Of a stretch of 64,000 nt of DNA, positions 45,220-55,339 are shown piece by piece. Under the pieces are notes generated by a model that worked only from the letters and a program-made list of their open reading frames with translations, ran no database searches and was not told the DNA's origin. Both the position numbers and the translations under genes were made by a program. This DNA is from Candidatus Promineofilum glycogenicum. Its GTDB lineage: Bacteria; Chloroflexota; Anaerolineae; Promineifilales; Promineifilaceae. Location of the stretch: contig JADJHJ010000009.1 in NCBI GenBank assembly GCA_016707605.1, positions 124,001 through 188,000 on the forward strand. Reading direction: 5' to 3'. Position 1 is the first letter of the stretch. The number at the start of each line of letters is the position of its first letter.

Positions 45220-45249
45220 TTGCCCATCCTCCGCGCGACGGGGTAGAAT
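45220..45249 (+). promoter_or_regulatory. Promoter of the PfkB gene, probably leaderless
   Basis: TTGCCC (45220-45225), 18 bp, TAGAAT (45244-45249), six bases before the ATG at 45256. Confidence 0.5.
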
Positions 45250-45255
45250 GGGCCA

Positions 45256-46128
45256 ATGTCCCAAGACGCGCCCCCCACTCCGCCGGTCGATTTCCTGGCC
45301 GTCGGCCACATCTGCCGCGACCTGTTGCCCGATGGCGGCTGGGTGGCGGGCGGGGCGGCGGCCTATGGCGGGCTGACGGCCGCGTCGCTGGGCTGCCGCA
45401 CCGGCGTCGTGACCAGCGCCGCCGCGGCCGACGCTTGGCCAGCGGCCTTCCCTGAACTGGCCATTGCCCAGGTCATCGCGCCGGCCACGACCACCTTTGA
45501 AAACGTCTATTCGCCGGGCGGGCGCGTCCAGACGCTCCACGCCGTGGCCGGCCCCATCCGGGCCGAGCACGTGCCGCCGAACTGGGCGCGGGCGCGGATG
45601 GTGCTGCTCGGCCCCATCGCCGGCGAAGTCGATCCCGCCCTCATCCACCTGTTCAGCGACAGCCTCGTCGGCGTCGCGCCGCAGGGCTGGCTGCGCGGCT
45701 GGGATGAGCGCGGGCGAGTGTCCCCCATCGCCTGGGAGAGCGCCGCGGCCGTGTTGCCTCTAGCGGCGGTTACGTTTCTCAGCGAGGAAGATTTGACCGG
45801 CACGGCGGATCTGGCCGCCTATCGCCGCCTGGCCGGCATTCTGGTGCTGACCCAGGGCGCGCGCGGCTGCACCGTCTTCTGTCGCGACGAGGCGCGCACT
45901 TTTCCATCGCCGGCCGTGGACGTGGTCGATCCGACCGGCGCGGGCGACATCTTCGCCGCCGCCTATCTGGCGCGCTTTCACCAGACCGACGGCAATCTGT
46001 GGGCCGCGGCCGAGTTTGCCAACCACATCGCCGCCCACGCCATCGTCGCCCAGGGGTTGTGGCCGAAGATGCAGATCATCCGTCAGCTTGTTGACGAATT
46101 GACCCATGCGCCGGGCGGCGGACGGTAA
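45256..46128 (+). CDS. PfkB-family carbohydrate kinase
   Basis: 290 residues, ribokinase-like. N-terminal glycine pair region VAGGAAAYGGLTAASLG near 30 and the C-terminal PfkB signature DPTGAGDIFAAAYLARF near 226 with the catalytic Asp. The middle is short and divergent. Substrate sugar or nucleoside is unknown. Likely first gene of a unit with parAB; no ribosome site, in keeping with a leaderless mRNA. Confidence 0.87.
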   Translation: MSQDAPPTPPVDFLAVGHICRDLLPDGGWVAGGAAAYGGLTAASLGCRTGVVTSAAAADAWPAAFPELAIAQVIAPATTTFENVYSPGGRVQTLHAVAGPIRAEHVPPNWARARMVLLGPIAGEVDPALIHLFSDSLVGVAPQGWLRGWDERGRVSPIAWESAAAVLPLAAVTFLSEEDLTGTADLAAYRRLAGILVLTQGARGCTVFCRDEARTFPSPAVDVVDPTGAGDIFAAAYLARFHQTDGNLWAAAEFANHIAAHAIVAQGLWPKMQIIRQLVDELTHAPGGGR

Positions 46129-46133
46129 GCCCA

Positions 46134-46925
46134 ATGGCCCGCATCTACGCCATCGCCAATCAGAAAGGGGGAGTGGGCAAGACGACGACGGTCGTCAACC
46201 TGACCGGCTACCTGGCCGGCAGCGGCCGGCGCGTGCTGCTGGTGGACATGGACCCGCAGGCCAACGCCACCTCGGCCCTGGGCTTCGACAAGAAGCAGAT
46301 GCAGCCGTCTACCTACCAACTGCTGCTGGAGCAAGCGCCGCTAGACAGCGTGCGGCGACAGGGGCAGTTTCAGATCGACCTGCTGCCCTCGCACCCGGCG
46401 CTAGCCGGGGCGGAGGTGGAGCTGGTGCAGGCCATCGGCCGCGAGTACCGGCTGCAACGCGCTTTGCAGAGCGTAGCCGCCGACTACGACTACATCCTGA
46501 TCGACTCGCCGCCCAGCCTGGGGCTGCTGACGGTCAACGCCCTGACCGCGGCCCAGGACGGCGTGCTCATCCCCGTCCAGTGCGAGTACTTGCCGCTGGA
46601 AGGGCTATCACAGTTGACGCAGACTATCCATTTAGTGCAAGAGTATCTGAACCCGAAGCTTCACATTCGCGGCGTGATGATGACCATGTACGACAGCCGC
46701 ACCAATCTGAGCCGGCAAGTGGTGGAAGAGGTGCGACGCCACTTCCCCAACAAGGTCTTCAAGACGATCATCCCGCGCAACGTGCGCCTGAGCGAAGCCC
46801 CCAGCTTCGGCCAGCCGATCAACATCTACGCGCCGCAGTCGCCGGGGGCCATCGCCTATAAGCTGCTGGCGGCCGAACTGATCACCGGCGACCGCCGCAA
46901 CGGAGGCAGCGAACATGGCGGCTAA
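46134..46925 (+). CDS. parA: Chromosome partitioning ATPase ParA
   Basis: 263 residues, Soj/ParA type. Deviant Walker A NQKGGVGKTTTVVNL near residue 9, Walker A' VDMDPQANATSALGF near 40, IDSPPSLGLLTVNAL near 125. Uses ATP-driven DNA binding to segregate origin regions with ParB. Five bases after the kinase stop, and overlaps parB by 11 bases. Confidence 0.96.
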   Translation: MARIYAIANQKGGVGKTTTVVNLTGYLAGSGRRVLLVDMDPQANATSALGFDKKQMQPSTYQLLLEQAPLDSVRRQGQFQIDLLPSHPALAGAEVELVQAIGREYRLQRALQSVAADYDYILIDSPPSLGLLTVNALTAAQDGVLIPVQCEYLPLEGLSQLTQTIHLVQEYLNPKLHIRGVMMTMYDSRTNLSRQVVEEVRRHFPNKVFKTIIPRNVRLSEAPSFGQPINIYAPQSPGAIAYKLLAAELITGDRRNGGSEHGG

Positions 46926-47769
46926 GCGACAGGCCCTCGGCCGCGGGCTGGATGCCCTCATCCCCAGCGGCGACCGCCCGGCGCAAAGCGACAGCGTGCG
47001 CCTGGTTCCCATCGACCAGATTTCGCCCAACCCGCGGCAGCCGCGCTCTGTCCTCGACCCCGATAAGCTGGCCGAGTTGGCGGCGTCGATCAAGATCCAC
47101 GGCCTCATCCAGCCGCTCATCGTCACCGAGACGGTGGAGGGGTTTGTGCTCATCGCCGGGGAGCGGCGCTGGCGGGCGTCGCGGCTGGCCGGGCTGGAGC
47201 AGGTTCCGGTGGTCGTCAAGGAGACGACGCCGCAGGACATGCTGGAACTGGCCCTCATCGAGAACATCCAGCGCGCCGACCTCAACGCGCTGGAAGAGGC
47301 CCACGCCTACCGCCAGTTGACCGAGGAGTTTGGGCTGACCCACGAGGCGGTGGCCGACCGCGTCGGCAAGGCGCGGACGACGGTGACCAACCTGCTGCGC
47401 CTGCTGGCCCTGCCGCCAGCCATCCAGACGGCCGTGGCCGAGGAGCGCATCAGCGGCGCCCACGCCCGCGCCCTGCTGCCGCTGCCCACGCCGGAGGCGC
47501 AACTGGCGGCCATGAACCAGATCCTCAAGCTCAACCTGAGCGTGCGGCAAACGGAGGCGCTGGTGGCCGGGCTGCTGGTCGACCGGCGGCCGGAGCCGCG
47601 CCCGCGCAAGCAGTTGCCGCCGGAGTTGGCCGCGCTACAGGGGCGCTTCGAGCAGGCGCTGGGCACGCGGGTCAGCATCGAGCAGGGTGGCAAAGGCGGC
47701 CGCGTCGTGATACACTACTACTCCGACGAAGAGCTTAACGCTATCTACGAGGCGATTAGCGGCGAGTAA
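46915..47769 (+). CDS. parB: Chromosome partitioning protein ParB
   Basis: 284 residues. N-terminal CTPase/ParB domain (QISPNPRQPRSVLDPDKLAE, LIQPLIVTETVEGFVLIAGE, GERRWRASRLAG), HTH for parS binding (HEAVADRVGKARTTVTNLLR near 145), C-terminal dimerisation segment. I did not find a canonical TGTTTCACGTGAAACA parS site nearby. Overlaps parA. Confidence 0.96.
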   Translation: MAAKRQALGRGLDALIPSGDRPAQSDSVRLVPIDQISPNPRQPRSVLDPDKLAELAASIKIHGLIQPLIVTETVEGFVLIAGERRWRASRLAGLEQVPVVVKETTPQDMLELALIENIQRADLNALEEAHAYRQLTEEFGLTHEAVADRVGKARTTVTNLLRLLALPPAIQTAVAEERISGAHARALLPLPTPEAQLAAMNQILKLNLSVRQTEALVAGLLVDRRPEPRPRKQLPPELAALQGRFEQALGTRVSIEQGGKGGRVVIHYYSDEELNAIYEAISGE

Positions 47770-47812
47770 CCCATGACGGACTGAGTTCACACAACGACCC
47801 TTTTTTGCCACG

Positions 47813-47876
47813 TGTAGGGCGGGATGGTATCCCGCCCATCTGCGATAAGGCGGGATACCATCCCGCCCTACAAGGG
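47813..47876. repeat. GGCGGGATGGTATCCCGCC palindrome
   Basis: GTAGGGCGGGATGGTATCCC GCC, spacer CATCTGCGATAA, and the reverse complement. Between parB and the ABC-F gene; related to 39263. Confidence 0.88.
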
Positions 47877-47886
47877 GTGTGAACTC

Positions 47887-49521
<1,635 letters not shown>

Positions 49522-49526
49522 TGCAT

Positions 49527-49721
49527 CTACTTGCCGCTGGGCTTGGCTTCGGCCAGCGCCTCTTCCAGTTCGCGCACGCGGGCTTCGGCGTCGGCGTAGC
49601 GGTCGAGCAGGTCGAGCGCGCCGTCTTCGGCCGTGGTGCTCTTCTGGTAGTACCAGACGAGCAGGGCGGTGAGCGCGGCGATGAGAAAGCCGATCAGGAA
49701 CATCGAGCGAATGGAGTGCAT
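49527..49721 (-). CDS. Small membrane protein with coiled coil
   Basis: 64 residues from ATG 49721 (MHSIRSMFLIGFLIAALTAL). One membrane segment then an Asp/Glu/Arg-rich helix (DLLDRYADAEARVRELEEAL). No known family; convergent with the ABC-F gene. An upstream ATG at 49790 adds repeat-like residues. Confidence 0.6.
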   Translation of the reverse strand: MHSIRSMFLIGFLIAALTALLVWYYQKSTTAEDGALDLLDRYADAEARVRELEEALAEAKPSGK

Positions 49722-49825
49722 GAGTTCTCTCCGTCGGGTTGACGATTGGCGTGGTCGTAAAGAGGAATACAGAGGAGCACGGAGGTACACATAGAAACCT
49801 TCTTGTCTCTGTCTCTGTGTTCCTC

Positions 49826-50221
49826 TTACTCTTTAGGATCATGCTGCTCTTCAACCAGATAGCGATTGATCGCTTCCCGCGCTGCCGGCAGGTGTTGCAT
49901 CGCCCGCCAGTCGCCGGCGATGTCGGCCGGGGTGGCGATGGCCAGCAGCAGGGCGAAGGGATCAATCTGGGTCGGTTCACCGGCGGCGCGCGTCGCCTGC
50001 CAGTGGGGGCGCAGGGTTTCTGCCCAACGCGGGTAGCGAGCGCGCAGCCAGGGCCAGACGGCCTGATACTCGCCGGCGGCCGTGGCCTCGTCCAGTTTGG
50101 CGCGATACACGCCGACGACGACACGCTCCAGCCGATCCCAGTAGGCGATGAAGGCGGCGAAGGCGTCGTCGTCCGAGCGTTGGCTGAGGAAGCGAGTGAA
50201 GGGATTAATGACGTCTTTCAC
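49826..50221 (-). CDS. Hypothetical protein
   Basis: 131 residues, soluble and Trp/Ala-rich (VWPWLRARYPRWAETLRPHW). ATG 50221 start (MKDVINPFTRFLSQRSDDDA). The downstream gap to 49722 holds only a GAGGAATACAGAGG-type inverted repeat. No domain recognised. Confidence 0.6.
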   Translation of the reverse strand: MKDVINPFTRFLSQRSDDDAFAAFIAYWDRLERVVVGVYRAKLDEATAAGEYQAVWPWLRARYPRWAETLRPHWQATRAAGEPTQIDPFALLLAIATPADIAGDWRAMQHLPAAREAINRYLVEEQHDPKE

Positions 50222-50259
50222 ACTCTTATTATAGCGTTCTTACCCAGAGATCAACGCAA

Positions 50260-50296
50260 TAGCCCTGACAGGTGGGCCGCCCACCTGTCAGGGCTA
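50260..50296. repeat. Palindrome TAGCCCTGACAGGTGGGC
   Basis: Perfect 18-bp arms and single-base centre, just upstream of the his promoter. Confidence 0.85.
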
Positions 50297-50306
50297 TACA
50301 CCCCGG

Positions 50307-50335
50307 TTGACGCGCCGCGGCCGGTATGCTAGACT
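50307..50335 (+). promoter_or_regulatory. Histidine operon promoter
   Basis: TTGACG (50307-50312), 17 bp, TAGACT (50330-50335). Transcription should start at about 50342, at or next to the leader-peptide ATG (50343). Confidence 0.75.
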
Positions 50336-50342
50336 GTTCGAC

Positions 50343-50429
50343 ATGTTGCGGAAGCTGATTAGCGACGCGTCGATTCGGCCAGCGGTTCACCATCATCACG
50401 GATGGTCTGATTTACGCTGCCCGGGTTGA
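50343..50429 (+). CDS. hisL: Histidine operon leader peptide
   Basis: 28 codons from ATG 50343 to TGA 50427-50429. It starts MLRKLISDASIRPAV, then four consecutive histidine codons (CAC CAT CAT CAC, 50388-50399), then GWSDLRCPG. Four adjacent His codons ahead of a terminator and hisG is the hallmark of attenuation by ribosome stalling, as in enteric bacteria. No ribosome site; the ATG lies about at the transcription start. Confidence 0.78.
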   Translation: MLRKLISDASIRPAVHHHHGWSDLRCPG

Positions 50430-50464
50430 GGTCGTCGGCGGTCGCCGCCACTAACACAGAAGTC

Positions 50465-50503
50465 AAACACCCTCCTCAGAACCCTGGGGAGGGTGTTTTG
50501 TTT
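50465..50503 (+). terminator. Attenuator terminator of the his operon
   Basis: AAACACCCTCCTCAG pairs with CTGGGGAGGGTGTTT, then TTTTG. A GGCGG/CCGCC stem (about 50437-50449) lies between leader peptide and terminator. The ribosome site GGAG for hisG follows at 50507. Confidence 0.82.
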
Positions 50504-50516
50504 GCCGGAGTGACAC

Positions 50517-51542
50517 ATGGAACGAACGGACATCCGCCTGGCCCTGCCGAGCAAGGGCATCTTGCAGGACGGGGCGCTGGAATTTCTGGAGGCGTGCGGC
50601 CTGCGCGTCTTCCGCCCCAACCCGCGCCAGTACGCGGCCACCATCCCGGCCCTGCCCGACGTGACGGTCATCTTCCAGCGGCCGGGCGACATCGTGACCA
50701 GCGTGCAGCAGGGCAGCGTGGAGTTCGGCATCACCGGCTACGACGTGCTGGCCGAGAAGGGCGGCCCGAATGACGAGACGGTGCTGACCATCCACGACGC
50801 CCTGGGTTTCGGGCCGTGCTCGCTCAATCTGGCCGTGCCCGAGGATTCTCCGGCGCGGGCCGCCGACGACCTGCCCGGCTGGGCGGCCGAGCTGGCCGCG
50901 GCCGGCCAGCCGTTGCGCGTGGCCACCAAGTTCCCCCACCTGACGGCCGGCTTCCTCGACCGCCACGGCGTGCGGCCCTACCGCCTGGTGGCCGTCGAGG
51001 GCACGCTGGAGATCGCTCCGGCCATCGGCTACGCCGATCTCATCTGCGACCTGGTCTCGTCGGGCATTACCCTGCGCGATAACCACCTGCGGCCCCTGAC
51101 TGGTGGCGTCGTCCTGCGCTCGCAGGCGGTGCTCGTCGCCAATCGCGCCGCCCTGCGACAGCGGCCGGCGGCGCTGGCCGTGGCCCGCCACCTGCTGGAG
51201 TACATCGAGGCCCACCTGCGGGCGCGCGGCTCCTACCTCATCACGGCCAACGTGCGCGGCATGTCGGCCGAGGCCATCGCCCAACGCATGTTCGCCCACA
51301 CGTCGCTGGGCGGCTTGCAGGGGCCGACCGTCGCCCCGGTCGTGGCCCGCGAACACCTGCGGGCCGAGAGCGACTGGTATGCGGTCAACATCGTCGTGCG
51401 CAAGGAGCGGCTGTTCGAGGCCGTTGGCGAACTGCGGGCCATCGGCGGCAGCGGCGTGGTCGTCGTGCCCTGCGCCTACATCTTTGAGGAGGAGCCGGAG
51501 CGGTATGGGGCGATGGTGGCGGAGTTAGGGATTAGGGATTAG
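50517..51542 (+). CDS. hisG: ATP phosphoribosyltransferase, long form
   Basis: First step of histidine synthesis: ATP and PRPP to phosphoribosyl-ATP. 341 residues, so the long class with a C-terminal ACT-like feedback domain. N-terminal LALPSKGILQDGALEFLEAC; PRPP loop region EGTLEIAPAIGYADLICDLV near 160 with SSGITLRDNHLRPL; C-terminal KERLFEAVGELRAIGGSGVV. Start ATG follows GGAG. The end runs into a GGGATTA tandem repeat. Confidence 0.96.
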   Translation: MERTDIRLALPSKGILQDGALEFLEACGLRVFRPNPRQYAATIPALPDVTVIFQRPGDIVTSVQQGSVEFGITGYDVLAEKGGPNDETVLTIHDALGFGPCSLNLAVPEDSPARAADDLPGWAAELAAAGQPLRVATKFPHLTAGFLDRHGVRPYRLVAVEGTLEIAPAIGYADLICDLVSSGITLRDNHLRPLTGGVVLRSQAVLVANRAALRQRPAALAVARHLLEYIEAHLRARGSYLITANVRGMSAEAIAQRMFAHTSLGGLQGPTVAPVVAREHLRAESDWYAVNIVVRKERLFEAVGELRAIGGSGVVVVPCAYIFEEEPERYGAMVAELGIRD

Positions 51543-51557
51543 GGATTAGGGATTAGG
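51528..51557. repeat. Short tandem GGGATTA repeat
   Basis: Four to five GGGATTA units across the hisG stop; likely slippage-generated. Confidence 0.8.
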
Positions 51558-51609
51558 GGTTAGAAGAGAAGCGTCGAGACCGAGGACCAACGACAAACAG
51601 CAAACAGCA

Positions 51610-52938
51610 ATGATAAACATTTACAAGGTAGGACAAGCTCAACAGACCATTCTGCGGCGCGACCGGGCGCTGGAGCCGGAGGTGACGCCGGCCATGCGCG
51701 CGCGCATGGCGGCTATCTTCGGCGAGGAGTTGACCCCGGCGGCGGCCGTGGCCCGCATTCTCGACGACGTGCGGGCGCGGGGCGACGCGGCCCTATTCGA
51801 GTGGACGCAGCGCATCGACGGCGTGGCCCTGGCGCGGCTGGACGTAGACCCGGCCGATATACGCGCCGCGGCCGGGTCGCTGCCGGCCGATCTGCGCGAC
51901 GCCCTGCGCCTGGCTGCCAACCGCATCCGCGCCTTCCACGCCCTACAGCCCGTGCAGTCGTGGACGACGACGACGCTCGGCGGTCGCCTCGGCCAGCGGG
52001 TGGCGCCGCTGCGGCGGGTGGGCGTCTACGTGCCCGGCGGCAGCGCGCCGCTGCCGTCGTCGCTGCTCATGTCGGCCATCCCGGCCCAGGTGGCGGGCGT
52101 GGCCGAGATCGTCGTCGTCACCCCGCCGGGGCGCGACGGCCGCGTGCCGCCGGTGATTCTGGCCGCGGCCGAGGCCATCGGCCTGACGACGGTCTACACG
52201 CTGGGCGGGGCGCAGGCCGTGGCCGCCCTGGCCTTTGGCACGGCGACGATTCCACGGGTGGATAAGATCGTCGGGCCGGGCAATCTCTTCGTCACCCTGG
52301 CCAAGCGGCAGGTGTTCGGGCTAGTGGGCATTGACGGGCTGGCCGGGCCGACGGAGACGGTGGTCATCGCCGACGAGACGGCCGACCCGGCCTGGGTGGC
52401 GGCCGACCTGCTGGCCCAGTCCGAGCACGACCCGCTGGCCACGGCCATCCTGCTGACGCCCTCGCGCCCGCTGGCCGAGGCGGTGCAGCGCGAAGTGGCC
52501 CGGCAGGTGGAGGCGCTCAGCCGCGACGACATCATCGCCGCGGCGCTGGCCGGTCAGGGGGGCATCGTCGTCACCGCCGACCTGGCCGAGGCGGCGGCGC
52601 TGGCCGACGCCTTCGCGCCGGAGCATCTGTGTCTGGCCACGGCCGAGCCGCGCGCCCTGGCCGACGCCATCGCCAACGCCGGCGGGCTGTTCCTGGGCGA
52701 ACGCTCCTTCGAGGTGCTGGGCGACTACGTGGCCGGGCCGAGCCACACCATGCCCACCGGCGGCACGGCCCGCTTCGCCTCGCCGCTCAACGTGCTCGAC
52801 TTCGTGCGCATCACCAGCATCATCGACCTCGACGCGGCGACGACGGCCGCCCTGGCCCCGGCGGCGGCGCGGCTGGCGCGGGCCGAGGCGCTGACGGCCC
52901 ACGCCGCGGCGGCCGAGCGGCGGATGGCGCGCCCATGA
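51610..52938 (+). CDS. hisD: Histidinol dehydrogenase
   Basis: Last two steps, histidinol to histidine with 2 NAD+. 442 residues: GVYVPGGSAPLPSSLLMSAI near 137, IVGPGNLFVTLAKRQVFG near 220, GPTETVVIADETADPAWVAA with zinc-site residues, DAFAPEHLCLATA near 335, and GPSHTMPTGGTARF near 377. No strong ribosome site before ATG 51610. The stop overlaps hisC (ATGA). Confidence 0.97.
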   Translation: MINIYKVGQAQQTILRRDRALEPEVTPAMRARMAAIFGEELTPAAAVARILDDVRARGDAALFEWTQRIDGVALARLDVDPADIRAAAGSLPADLRDALRLAANRIRAFHALQPVQSWTTTTLGGRLGQRVAPLRRVGVYVPGGSAPLPSSLLMSAIPAQVAGVAEIVVVTPPGRDGRVPPVILAAAEAIGLTTVYTLGGAQAVAALAFGTATIPRVDKIVGPGNLFVTLAKRQVFGLVGIDGLAGPTETVVIADETADPAWVAADLLAQSEHDPLATAILLTPSRPLAEAVQREVARQVEALSRDDIIAAALAGQGGIVVTADLAEAAALADAFAPEHLCLATAEPRALADAIANAGGLFLGERSFEVLGDYVAGPSHTMPTGGTARFASPLNVLDFVRITSIIDLDAATTAALAPAAARLARAEALTAHAAAAERRMARP

Positions 52939-54062
52939 CCCCCGACCGTTTGCTGCGCGACGACCTGCGGCGCATGGAGCCGTACACGCCCATCGTGCCC
53001 TTTGAGGTGCTCTCGGCCCGGCTCGGCCGCCCGCCGGAGGCCATCGTGAAGCTGGACGCCAACGAGAACCCCTACGGCCCGCCGCCGGGGGCGCTGGCCG
53101 CGCTGGCCGCCGGGCGCGCCTACCACATCTACCCCGACCCGGAGGCCAACGCCCTGCGCGACGCCCTCAGCCGCTTCACCGGCCAGCCGAAAGAACGCTT
53201 ACTGGCCGGCATGGGCGCGGACGAACTGATCGATCTGGTGCTGCGGGCGGTGCTGGAGCCGGACGACGTGGTGATCGACTGCCCGCCGACGTTCGGCATG
53301 TACCCGTTCTCGACGGCGGTCAATGGCGGCCGTTACGTCCCCGTCCCGCGCCGCGCCGACTTCAGCCTTGACCCCGAGTCCATCGAAGCCGCCGTGGCCG
53401 CCGAGCCGCGGGCCAAGGTGCTCTTCGTCTGTTCGCCCAACAACCCCGACGGCGGCGTGGTGGACGACGCGACGTTGCGCCGGTTGCTGGCCCTGCCGCT
53501 GCTGGTCGTGCTCGATGAGGCCTACGTGGACTTCGCCGCCGCTGAAGGCTCCCCCAGCCGCATCGACTGGACGACGGCGCACGACAACCTCGTCGTCCTG
53601 CGTACCTTCAGCAAGCTGGCCGGGCTGGCCGGGCTGCGCGTGGGGTATGGCGCGTTCCCGGAGTGGCTGCTGCCCCACCTATGGAAGATCAAGCAGCCCT
53701 ACAACGTCAACGTCGCCGCCTCGCTGGCCGCCGTGGCCGCGCTGGAGGACGAGGCGTGGCTGCACGAAACCGTCGGCCGCCTCGTGGCCGAGCGCGAGCG
53801 CATGGCCCGCGAGGTGGCGGCGCTGGGCTGGCTGCGGCCATTGCCCAGCCGGGCCAACTTCGTCCTGTGCCGTGTGGCCGGCCGGCCGGCGGGTGAGGTC
53901 AAGCGGGCGCTGGAGGCGGAGGGGGTGCTGGTGCGCTACTTCGACAAGCCTGGCCTGCGCGACTGTATCCGCATCAGCGCCGGGCGGCCGGAGGACACGG
54001 ACAGGTTGTTGGCGGCATTGAAGAAAGTGGAACCACAGATTACACAGATTTCCTCTTCGTAA
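52935..54062 (+). CDS. hisC: Histidinol-phosphate aminotransferase
   Basis: 375 residues from ATG 52935 (MTPDRLLRDDLRRMEPYTPI). PLP enzyme; KLDANENPYGPPPGALAAL near 35 and the lysine region RTFSKLAGLAGLRVGYGAF near 222 are visible. Overlaps hisD. Its last residues (PQITQISSS) and stop come from a CCACAGATT-family palindrome. Confidence 0.96.
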   Translation: MTPDRLLRDDLRRMEPYTPIVPFEVLSARLGRPPEAIVKLDANENPYGPPPGALAALAAGRAYHIYPDPEANALRDALSRFTGQPKERLLAGMGADELIDLVLRAVLEPDDVVIDCPPTFGMYPFSTAVNGGRYVPVPRRADFSLDPESIEAAVAAEPRAKVLFVCSPNNPDGGVVDDATLRRLLALPLLVVLDEAYVDFAAAEGSPSRIDWTTAHDNLVVLRTFSKLAGLAGLRVGYGAFPEWLLPHLWKIKQPYNVNVAASLAAVAALEDEAWLHETVGRLVAERERMAREVAALGWLRPLPSRANFVLCRVAGRPAGEVKRALEAEGVLVRYFDKPGLRDCIRISAGRPEDTDRLLAALKKVEPQITQISSS

Positions 54063-54092
54063 TCTGTGAAATCTGTGTAATCTGTGGTTTCT
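54030..54092. repeat. CCACAGATT palindrome across the hisC stop
   Basis: AACCACAGATTACACAGATT and the reverse to TCTGTGGTT. The left arm is coding; the whole hairpin lies between hisC and hisB within the operon. Confidence 0.88.
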
Positions 54093-54104
54093 TCCGGAGA
54101 GTGG

Positions 54105-54704
54105 ATGATGAGTGAGCGTACAGCAACGATACAGCGGCAGACGAGCGAGACGGATGTGAGCGTGAGCATCAACCTGGACGGCCGCGGGCAGCACGACGCG
54201 GCCACCGGCATTGGCTTCCTCGACCACATGCTGGCGGCAATGGCCGTCCACGGGCTATTTGACATAACAGTGAGAGCCGTTGGCGATCTACACATTGACC
54301 CGCACCACACCATCGAAGATACGGCCATTGTCCTGGGGCGGGCGCTCGACGCGGCGTTGGGCGACCGGGCGGGCATTCGTCGCGCCGGCCACGCCTATAT
54401 GCCGATGGATGAGGCGCTGGCTTTCGTCGCTCTCGATCTCAGCGGCCGGCCCTATATGGTCTTCCACGCCCAGTGGCACACGCCGGCCATTGGCCATTTC
54501 CCGACCGACCTGGTCGAGCACTTCTTCGAGACGCTGGCCGTCCACGGCCGCCTGACGCTGCACGCCCGGCTGGAGTACGGTCGCAACGACCACCACGGGG
54601 CCGAGGCGCTGTTCAAGGCCCTGGCGCGGGCGCTGGCCGCGGCCGTCGAGCGCGACCCGCGCCGCGCCGGCGTGGCCTCGACCAAGGGAACGCTGAGCCA
54701 ATGA
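54105..54704 (+). CDS. hisB: Imidazoleglycerol-phosphate dehydratase
   Basis: 199 residues, dehydratase domain only (no phosphatase fusion). Manganese ligands in GFLDHMLAAMAVHG, DPHHTIEDTAIVLG, and HFFETLAVHGRLTLH, ENDHHGAEALF-like region (RNDHHGAEALFKALARAL). Start 54105 or 54108; GGAGAG upstream favours either. Stop overlaps hisH (ATGA-type). Confidence 0.96.
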   Translation: MMSERTATIQRQTSETDVSVSINLDGRGQHDAATGIGFLDHMLAAMAVHGLFDITVRAVGDLHIDPHHTIEDTAIVLGRALDAALGDRAGIRRAGHAYMPMDEALAFVALDLSGRPYMVFHAQWHTPAIGHFPTDLVEHFFETLAVHGRLTLHARLEYGRNDHHGAEALFKALARALAAAVERDPRRAGVASTKGTLSQ

Positions 54705-55339
54705 ACAAACCGATCACCATGATCGACTACGGCGGCAGCAATCTGCGCTCGGTTCAGAAGGCTCTGGAGGCGGTCGGAGCGGATGTAAGGGTAACAGCCG
54801 ACCCGGACGAGGTGCGCCGGGCAGCGAAGCTCGTACTGCCCGGCGTCGGCGCGTTCGGCGCGGGCATGGCGGCGCTGCGCGGGCGCGGTCTGGACGCGGC
54901 CACGCGCGAGGTGGTTGATGCGGGCGCGCTGCTGCTGGGCATCTGCCTGGGGATGCAGTTCCTTTTCGACGCCAGCGACGAGATGGGGCGGCACACGGGC
55001 TTGGGGCTGATTCCGGGGCCAGTGACGCGCTTCCCGGCCGACTTGCGCGCCGGCGACCGGCCCCTGAAAGTGCCTCACGTCGGCTGGAACGAGATCGACC
55101 ACGACGCCACGCACCCGCTGCTGGCCGGGGTCGCGCCGGGGGCGCACGCCTACTTCGTCCACTCCTACGTCTGCGTGCCCGCTGACCCCTCTGACGTGCT
55201 GGCCCGCGCCGACTACGGTGGGCCGTTCACGGCCATCGTCGGCCGCGGGCGCGTCCTGGGCATCCAGTTCCACCCGGAGAAGAGCCAGCGCGTCGGGCTG
55301 CGCATCCTGAGCAACTTCGCGGTGATGGAGGCCAAATGA
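54701..55339 (+). CDS. hisH: Imidazole glycerol phosphate synthase, glutaminase subunit
   Basis: 212 residues. Class I glutaminase: GICLGMQFLFD with catalytic Cys near 82, and His/Glu in LGIQFHPEKSQ near 188. Supplies ammonia to HisF. Starts ATG 54701 (MNKPITMIDYGGSNLRS), overlapping hisB; overlaps hisA at the 3' end. Confidence 0.96.
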   Translation: MNKPITMIDYGGSNLRSVQKALEAVGADVRVTADPDEVRRAAKLVLPGVGAFGAGMAALRGRGLDAATREVVDAGALLLGICLGMQFLFDASDEMGRHTGLGLIPGPVTRFPADLRAGDRPLKVPHVGWNEIDHDATHPLLAGVAPGAHAYFVHSYVCVPADPSDVLARADYGGPFTAIVGRGRVLGIQFHPEKSQRVGLRILSNFAVMEAK

